From NCBI GenBank assembly GCA_945903795.1, contig CAMDPE010000002.1:1-42913 (forward strand): a DNA stretch of 42,913 bases, written 5' to 3'. Every line of letters begins with the position of its first letter. Position 1 is the stretch's first letter. The position numbers and the translations under genes are program-made. The stretch comes from Lutibacter flavus. GTDB lineage: Bacteria; Bacteroidota; Bacteroidia; Flavobacteriales; Flavobacteriaceae. Shown here in pieces: positions 37,208 through 42,913 of this stretch. The notes under the pieces are model-generated. The model did no database searches, was not told the origin of the DNA, and saw only the letters and a list, made by a program, of their open reading frames with translations.

Positions 37208-38314
37208 CTATTCCACCCAGTCGGCAATAAATAAATTCGTGTCGCGCGTTCCGTAATTATTTCTGTTAGATGAAAAAACGATTTTTTTCCCGTCGGGCGA
37301 AAACATAGGAAAAGCATCAAAAACAGTGTCCCAGGTAATTTGTTCCAAACCGGTTCCGTCAACATTGATCATAAATAAATTGAAACTCGATTTCGTTTTA
37401 TGGTTGGAAGAAAAGATCACTTTTTTTCCTGATGGGTGAAAAAACGGCGCCCAGTTGGCACTGCCCAAATTGGTGATTTTTGTTAAATTGCTGCCGTCAA
37501 CATTGCAGGTATACAATTCCATATTTGTGGGCTGCACAAGTCCCTCAGCCAATAAATCTTTGTATTCTTTTATAGCTTCTTCAGTTTTCGGACGTGAGGA
37601 ACGGAATATTAATTTGGTGCCGTCGGGAGAAAAGAAAGCACCGCCGTCATATCCCAATTCAAAAGTCACTTGTTTTGCGTCAGATCCGTCAATGTTCATA
37701 GTAAACAATTCTAAATCGCCGGTTCTTGTTGAGGTGAAAACAATTTTATCGCCTTTTGGCGAAACGGTTGGTTCGGCGTCATAACCAGGCTCAAAAGTGA
37801 GTTGTTTTAGCTGATTTCCTTTGGTGTCTGCCACAAAAATATCGAAACCTTTATAAACCGGCCAAATATATTTGTTGCCGTAATCTTCCTTTTTTGGAAC
37901 GGGCGGACAAGCTTTATCATCCAAATGTGTGGAAGAATAAATAATGGTTTCATTTCCCGGCAAAAAATAACTGCAGGTGGTTCTGCCTTCTCCGGTGCTG
38001 ATCATCTGTGGAATTTGCCCTTTGCTCAAATCATCGTCAATATTTATCGTGAAAATTTGGTCACATTCCAATCCCCAGACTTTCGTGTTGGCCTGAAAAG
38101 TTAGTTTTGTGTTGTCAAAACTCCAGTAAGCTTCCGCATTGTCGCCGCCAAAAGTAATTTGTTTTATGTTTTTTAAATGTTTTTCCTGCGGATAATGTAA
38201 GGTGTTCACAATTTTTGTGGCGCCCGATTTTCCGTCGTAAGCGGTTTTATTTTGGGAAGATTTACAGCCTAAAAAGATGATGGGTATAAGTAGAAACGAG
38301 AGTTTTAATTTCAT
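37208..38314 (-). CDS. TolB-like / WD40-like beta-propeller lipoprotein
   Basis: Lipobox 'IFLGCKSS'; repeated 'SPDGTKLIFRSSRP', 'SPKGDKIVFTSTRTGDLELFTMNIDGSD', 'SPDGKKIVFSSNRN' blades. Confidence 0.9.
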   Translation of the reverse strand: MKLKLSFLLIPIIFLGCKSSQNKTAYDGKSGATKIVNTLHYPQEKHLKNIKQITFGGDNAEAYWSFDNTKLTFQANTKVWGLECDQIFTINIDDDLSKGQIPQMISTGEGRTTCSYFLPGNETIIYSSTHLDDKACPPVPKKEDYGNKYIWPVYKGFDIFVADTKGNQLKQLTFEPGYDAEPTVSPKGDKIVFTSTRTGDLELFTMNIDGSDAKQVTFELGYDGGAFFSPDGTKLIFRSSRPKTEEAIKEYKDLLAEGLVQPTNMELYTCNVDGSNLTKITNLGSANWAPFFHPSGKKVIFSSNHKTKSSFNLFMINVDGTGLEQITWDTVFDAFPMFSPDGKKIVFSSNRNNYGTRDTNLFIADWVE

Positions 38315-38333
38315 AATTGTATTTTTAATGATT

Positions 38334-38341
38334 CAAAAATA
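38334..38341 (-). promoter_or_regulatory. Candidate -7 element (TATTTTTG) for the TolB-like gene
   Basis: TAnnTTTG on the minus strand, 19 nt upstream of the ATG. Confidence 0.35.
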
Positions 38342-38372
38342 CAATTTATTTTGAATTTTTTAAAAAAGGATA

Positions 38373-39713
38373 TTATTTCTTTAAAAAGGACTTTAACCAA
38401 TACCCCGATTTTTTTATTGTTCTTTTTTGGGTTTCAAAATCGTTGTAAACAATGCCAAATCTTGGTTTAAAACCATCTGCCCATTCAAAATTATCAACCA
38501 AAGTCCAAACAAAATAACCTTTTAGTTTGATTCCTCTTTTAATTGCTTTCGAACAAATGACAAATGTTTTTTTAAAATATTTTATCCGATTTTTGTCTTC
38601 TACTTCTCCGTTTATCAATTCATCATCAAAACAAACGCCAGATTCTGTAATGTAAATGTGTTTCACATTTTTGTACTTGCTAAATTTTTTAAGCATTTTA
38701 TACAATCCCTTAGGGTATATTTCCATTCCCATATTGTTTGTTTTTACATTTCTTTTTTTAGCGGGAATTTCATTTGCAAACAGCAAAGGAGGGAAGAAGC
38801 TGTATTGTGCCACTATTCTGAAATAATACTGAATTCCAATAAAATCAAAATCAAATTTCATGAATTCTTCATCGCCATCCTGAAAATATTTTTCTATGCG
38901 TTTTAAACCAGGAATATCTTTTGTGGGATAGCCTAATCCTAATGCAGGTTCAATAAAAAATCTGTTCAATAATGCGTCAAGTCGTTTTGCGGCTTTGCGA
39001 TGCCGTCTAAATAAATTTTTTGGGGTAACAACAGAACAAGAAAATGAAGTTCCAATAAAAGCGTCAGGAATATTTTTTCGAATAATTCTGCCTCCTTCAG
39101 CTTGACATAAAGTGGCATGATGGGCAGCAGGCAAAAAATTTTTGAGGCCTTTTTTCCCAGGAGCGTGAATTCCCATAAAATATCCTAAGCCAATAAAACT
39201 CATAGGTTCGTTGAGCACAATCCATTTTTTTATTTTTGAACTATATTCTTTTGTGCAAAAATCTGCATAATAGGAAAACCAGTCAATAATTTCCCTATTG
39301 GTCCAACCACCCAAATTTTCTAAAGCTTGCGGTAAATCCCAATGGTATAATGTAACCCAAGGTTCAATCCCGTTTTCTATGCAACAATCAATAATCGCGT
39401 GATAATAATCGATACCTTCTTGATTTGGTTCACCAATGCCCAGCGGGAAAATTCTTGACCAGGAAATTGAAAAGCGAAAAGCACTTAAATTCAATTCTTT
39501 TATTTTTTTGATATCATCTTCGTAATTGTGATAAAAATTTGTAGCGGTATTCCCGTTTCCATTTGGGAATTTTTTATCGTTGGTAAAAGTATCCCAAATA
39601 GAGTTTTCTTTACCGTCGGAATCCCAAGCGCCTTCAGTTTGATAGGCCGATGAAGCCACGCCCCAAATAAAATTTTTCGGAAAATCCTTACTGTTTATTT
39701 TGCTTGAATACAT
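38373..39713 (-). CDS. GH1 beta-glucosidase
   Basis: 'FPKNFIWGVASSAYQTEGAWDSDGKENSIWDTF', 'VTLYHWDLPQALENLGGW', 'VLNEP', 'YITESGVCFDD', 'GYFVWTLVDNFEWADGFKPRFGIVYND'. Confidence 0.96.
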   Translation of the reverse strand: MYSSKINSKDFPKNFIWGVASSAYQTEGAWDSDGKENSIWDTFTNDKKFPNGNGNTATNFYHNYEDDIKKIKELNLSAFRFSISWSRIFPLGIGEPNQEGIDYYHAIIDCCIENGIEPWVTLYHWDLPQALENLGGWTNREIIDWFSYYADFCTKEYSSKIKKWIVLNEPMSFIGLGYFMGIHAPGKKGLKNFLPAAHHATLCQAEGGRIIRKNIPDAFIGTSFSCSVVTPKNLFRRHRKAAKRLDALLNRFFIEPALGLGYPTKDIPGLKRIEKYFQDGDEEFMKFDFDFIGIQYYFRIVAQYSFFPPLLFANEIPAKKRNVKTNNMGMEIYPKGLYKMLKKFSKYKNVKHIYITESGVCFDDELINGEVEDKNRIKYFKKTFVICSKAIKRGIKLKGYFVWTLVDNFEWADGFKPRFGIVYNDFETQKRTIKKSGYWLKSFLKK

Positions 39714-39731
39714 AATAGCTGAATAAATCTA

Positions 39732-39739
39732 CAAAATTA
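39732..39739 (-). promoter_or_regulatory. Candidate -7 element (TAATTTTG) for the GH1 gene
   Basis: TAnnTTTG on the minus strand just upstream of the start codon. Confidence 0.35.
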
Positions 39740-39853
39740 CACGTTGCAGCGTTCTTGAAAAAGTTTTCTATGCTATGAAAACATTAAGTTTTGTAGTGAA
39801 TAACGCACGTTTCATAAAAAATCACAATAATTTTATTCTTATTTAAAATTGCT

Positions 39854-39861
39854 TAATTTTG
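39854..39861 (+). promoter_or_regulatory. Candidate -7 element (TAATTTTG) for dusB
   Basis: TAnnTTTG match about 20 nt upstream of the dusB start. Confidence 0.35.
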
Positions 39862-39880
39862 CGCACTTAAATTTTTTGAT

Positions 39881-40861
39881 TTGATAAAGATAGGAGACAT
39901 AAAATTGTGCGATTTTCCGCTGTTGTTGGCGCCGATGGAAGATGTGAGCGACCCGCCGTTTAGGGCTTTGTGCAAAGAACAGGGTGCTGATGTGGTGTAT
40001 ACGGAGTTTATTTCTTCGGAAGGACTAATTCGCGATGCGGCAAAAAGCAGAAAAAAACTGGACATTTATGAAAAAGAACGTCCGGTTGGCATTCAAATAT
40101 TTGGCGCTAACTTAGAATCTATGTTAAGGACGGTAGAGATTGTTGAACAATCGAATCCTGATATTATCGACATCAATTTTGGCTGTCCGGTAAAAAAAGT
40201 GGTTTGTAAAGGCGCTGGAGCCGGCATTTTAAAAGATATCGATTTAATGGTGAGCTTAACCGAAGCTATGGCAAAACACACCAATCTTCCAATCACCGTA
40301 AAAACCCGATTGGGCTGGGATGAGAATTCCATAAAAATTGTTGAAGTGGCCGAGCGTTTGCAGGATGTTGGCTGTAAAGCAATTTCAATCCACGGCCGCA
40401 CCCGCGCCCAAATGTATAAAGGCGAAGCCGACTGGAGCCATATTGCCGCGGTGAAAAACAATCCGAGAATGCACATTCCCATTTTTGGAAACGGTGATGT
40501 AAACTCCCCCGAACGCGCTATGGAAATGCGCGATAAATTTGGATTGGACGGCGCTATGATTGGCCGTGCAAGCATTGGAAATCCTTGGTTTTTTAAACAA
40601 GTGAAACACTTTTTTGAAACCGGCGAACATTTACCTGAAATTACTGTGGCCGATCGCGTGGAAATGGCGCGCCGACATTTACAAATGGAAATTGACTGGA
40701 AAGGTATTGAAATTGTGGGCGTTATGGAAACCCGTCGTCATTATACCAATTATTTCAAAGGCATCCCCGATTTTAAGGAATACCGTTTAAAAATGGTGAA
40801 GTCAGATTCTGCGCAGGATGTTTATGATGTTTTTGAGGAAGTGCTTCAGAAGTTTGCTTAA
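39881..40861 (+). CDS. dusB: tRNA-dihydrouridine synthase
   Basis: TTG start; 'LLAPMEDVSDPPFRALCKEQGADVVYTEFISSEGL', 'INFGCPVKKVVCKGAGAGIL', 'KTRLGWDE', 'SIHGRTRAQMYKGEADW', 'GNGDVNSPERA', 'MIGRASIGNPW'. Confidence 0.96.
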   Translation: MIKIGDIKLCDFPLLLAPMEDVSDPPFRALCKEQGADVVYTEFISSEGLIRDAAKSRKKLDIYEKERPVGIQIFGANLESMLRTVEIVEQSNPDIIDINFGCPVKKVVCKGAGAGILKDIDLMVSLTEAMAKHTNLPITVKTRLGWDENSIKIVEVAERLQDVGCKAISIHGRTRAQMYKGEADWSHIAAVKNNPRMHIPIFGNGDVNSPERAMEMRDKFGLDGAMIGRASIGNPWFFKQVKHFFETGEHLPEITVADRVEMARRHLQMEIDWKGIEIVGVMETRRHYTNYFKGIPDFKEYRLKMVKSDSAQDVYDVFEEVLQKFA

Positions 40862-40921
40862 GATGTTATCAAAGTCATAAAGTCGAAAATCTCAAAGTTC
40901 AAATTTTGTTCGATCAAAATT

Positions 40922-40948
40922 CCCCTCTTGAGAGGGGTTAGGGGTGTG
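40922..40948. repeat. Dispersed palindromic repeat (CCCCTCTTGAGAGGGGTTAGGGGTGTG)
   Basis: Perfect CCCCTCT-tg-AGAGGGG palindrome followed by TTAGGGGTGTG; resembles a recurrent flavobacterial intergenic motif (from memory). Confidence 0.6.
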
Positions 40949-40984
40949 TAATTGAATTTTAGAAAGCTCAACAGTAAAACAGAT

Positions 40985-42187
40985 TTACTCAATTATTTTT
41001 TTAGAAATTCTGCTGCTGGCAATTTTCGAGGCCAGCAATCCTAAAATTAGTATTGTCACAAGCACCGTTAATACATTTAAATAGGTAAATTCAACCGGAT
41101 AGGCCAAATGCTGGGTAATCATAAATAAGCTATATTTTTTCTGAAGCAACACCAACACGATTCCTGCAGATAATCCAACCGTAAGTCCGAAAAGCGTCAG
41201 TAAAAAGCCCTGAAAAATAAAAATACGTTTAATTTCTTTAATGGTGGCACCCAAACTGTATAAGGTTTTAAGATTGTCTCTTTTATCCAAAATCATCATA
41301 ATAATGGCGCCAATCACGTTGAACAACGCGATAATTAAAATCAGCGTAAATATTAAGTAGGAAGCCAAATTTTCTGTATTCAGCATTTTATAAAACACCG
41401 CATTTAACTGTTCTCGGGTTTCAACATTAAATCCCGGTCCCAAATTATTTTCGAGTTGTGTTATAATTTCCGCCCGTTCTTCGCTGTTCTTGACTTTTAA
41501 TTCAATGCCGGAAATTTGGGTTGGATTATAATTCAACAGTTCCTGGGCCAATTCCAAAGAAATAAACACGTATTTTTTATCGATATCGTCGGTCAGGGCA
41601 AAAACGCCTATGGGTGTGGTGTTAATCTTGGTAAAAGCATTGGCGGGATCGGTAATATAGCCGCTTCCCGGTTTTGGAACATAAATTTTTAAAGGTTCCA
41701 AAAAATCATAAACGCCAATCGATAATAAATTTGAAATTCCGTTGCCAACCACAGCACCCGAAGGAAAATCTTCATTTAACCAAGTGCCTGCATAAACAGT
41801 AGTATCCATTCGGTTCACTTTAGCATAATTAAGGTCGACACCTTTAATATAGGCAATATGGGTTTTTTCATTGAAATCGAAAAAAGCGCGTTCCTCTATC
41901 ACTTTTGAGAAAGAAGCAATGCCTTTTTCATGAGTAATCAGGTTTTCAATCTTGGCGTTGAAATCGAACGATTTTCCTTTTACGGCGGTAATTTTAATAT
42001 CGGGATCGGAAGTGTTTAAAAAACCAATGCTGAAAGTACGTAATCCGGAAAAGCCCGAAAGCACAATAAACAAAGCCAAAGTTCCAATAATTACGCCAAC
42101 AGCGGCAATAAAAGTGATAATATTGATGGTGTTATTGCTGCTTTTTGAAAATAAATACCGTTTGGCTATGTAAAGGGAAAAATTCAA
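40985..42187 (-). CDS. LolC/LolE-like ABC transporter permease (FtsX/MacB fold)
   Basis: N-terminal 'YIAKRYLFSKSSNNTINIITFIAAVGVIIGTLALFIVLSGFSGL', C-terminal 3 TMs 'LIIALFNVIGAIIMMILDKRDNLKTLYSLGATIKEIKRIFIFQGFLL'. Confidence 0.92.
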   Translation of the reverse strand: MNFSLYIAKRYLFSKSSNNTINIITFIAAVGVIIGTLALFIVLSGFSGLRTFSIGFLNTSDPDIKITAVKGKSFDFNAKIENLITHEKGIASFSKVIEERAFFDFNEKTHIAYIKGVDLNYAKVNRMDTTVYAGTWLNEDFPSGAVVGNGISNLLSIGVYDFLEPLKIYVPKPGSGYITDPANAFTKINTTPIGVFALTDDIDKKYVFISLELAQELLNYNPTQISGIELKVKNSEERAEIITQLENNLGPGFNVETREQLNAVFYKMLNTENLASYLIFTLILIIALFNVIGAIIMMILDKRDNLKTLYSLGATIKEIKRIFIFQGFLLTLFGLTVGLSAGIVLVLLQKKYSLFMITQHLAYPVEFTYLNVLTVLVTILILGLLASKIASSRISKKIIE

Positions 42188-42188
42188 A

Positions 42189-42581
42189 TTATCGCTTTTT
42201 GCGTTCGTTTAAAATGTCAGGATTTGTAATCGGATTTTCCTGTTTGCCTTTTAAAGCATTGTCAATATCTTCAATATAATCCAAACTGTCATCCATATAA
42301 AAAAAGAGTTCGGGCATTCTTCTTAGCTGTTCCTTGGTACGTTTTGCCATTTCATAGCGAATGGTGGCCGTATTTTCGTGAAGCCCTTTAAGAATAAGGT
42401 CTCGTTTATCCTGCGGAAAAACACTGATATACACTTTCGCGTTCGATAAATCAGAAGTCACAAGCACTTTCGTAACAGATATAATAATCCCTTTCATTCC
42501 ATCCTGTGCAGCGTGTTGCAAAACATCGGCAAGATCCTTTTGTAAAACACCTGCAATTTTTTTTTGTCTGTTTGTTTCCAT
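42189..42581 (-). CDS. rbfA: Ribosome-binding factor A
   Basis: 'RQKKIAGVLQKDLADVL', 'ISVTKVLVTSDLSNAKVYISVFP', 'RYEMAKRTKEQLRRMPELFFYMDDSLDYIEDID'. Confidence 0.94.
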   Translation of the reverse strand: METNRQKKIAGVLQKDLADVLQHAAQDGMKGIIISVTKVLVTSDLSNAKVYISVFPQDKRDLILKGLHENTATIRYEMAKRTKEQLRRMPELFFYMDDSLDYIEDIDNALKGKQENPITNPDILNERKKR

Positions 42582-42689
42582 TCTGCAAAAATAGGATATA
42601 AATATACAATAATTCTGTTTTTGTATTTGATTGTTTTAGAGTCACTGGCTTAATTCTAATAGGTACAGCAATTTATAGCTAGTTATTTT

Positions 42690-42777
42690 GGGCGTTACCC
42701 TGCGGGTCGGGCTATTCACTCCAACCTTTTTTCGCTGAAAAAGCTCAAAAAGGTTTTCCACTTCTATCCCTAACGCA
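42690..42777. repeat. Dispersed structured repeat, copy B (GGGCGTTACCC...CCCTAACGC)
   Basis: Homologous to 36919-37008, terminal GCGTTA/TAACGC, internal CCTTTTT...AAAAAGG hairpin. Confidence 0.85.
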
Positions 42778-42796
42778 CATCAATTTACGATTTACG

Positions 42797-42873
42797 ATTT
42801 TGGATTTACGACTTTAGAATTATAAAATGTCGACAAGGCAAAATTCGTAAATCGTCATTCGTAAATCCAAAAT
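42797..42873. repeat. Inverted repeat ATTTTGGATTTACGA ... TCGTAAATCCAAAAT with additional TTTACGA units
   Basis: 15-bp perfect arms at 42797-42811 and 42859-42873. Confidence 0.85.
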
Positions 42874-42913
42874 TAACTTTGTTCTGAACGGTTAAAATAG
42901 CAATTAGCCAATA

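Noticed and set aside
37208-39713. Polysaccharide utilisation locus (TolB-like + GH1)
   Set aside because: No SusC/SusD pair, sensor or other CAZymes adjacent; the two genes have separate candidate promoters.
40093-40575. 160-aa antisense ORF within dusB
   Set aside because: Shadow ORF fully opposite a strongly conserved gene; no recognisable domains.

Overview
This is an AT-rich chromosomal segment of a Bacteroidetes/Flavobacteriia-type bacterium, judged from TAnnTTTG -7-like promoter elements, ECF/FecR/STN-domain signalling genes and the overall gene content. From left to right it contains:
- a cell-surface signalling locus (truncated STN-domain TonB receptor, FecR anti-sigma, ECF sigma) divergent from a secreted lipoprotein;
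- a tightly packed 9.4-kb operon (4294-13729). It encodes a PAS-PAS-HK-REC-Hpt hybrid kinase, a stand-alone REC protein, a membrane-anchored HEAT-like protein, a processive GT2 synthase, an LTA-synthase-like AP-superfamily transferase with C-terminal TPRs, a TPR plus YaiO-like outer-membrane barrel, and a CYTH/TTM protein;
- a GNAT gene between perfect 10-bp inverted repeats;
- a membrane PTP-like phosphatase with a degenerate second domain, next to DgkA;
- a CPA1 antiporter, an LpxH-like phosphoesterase and a glycosyltransferase, the last two separated by a 3 x ~88-bp tandem repeat;
- an 11-subunit complex I operon (nuoABCDHIJKLMN, no EFG) next to korAB and a divergent ferredoxin;
- lepA, a TolB-like propeller protein, a GH1 glucosidase, dusB, a LolC/E-like permease and rbfA;
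- several dispersed palindromic intergenic repeats.
The strongest candidate for an undescribed system is the 4294-13729 operon. It looks like a phosphorelay-controlled envelope or exopolysaccharide synthesis, decoration and export machine. All calls come from reading the sequence; no database searches were run.
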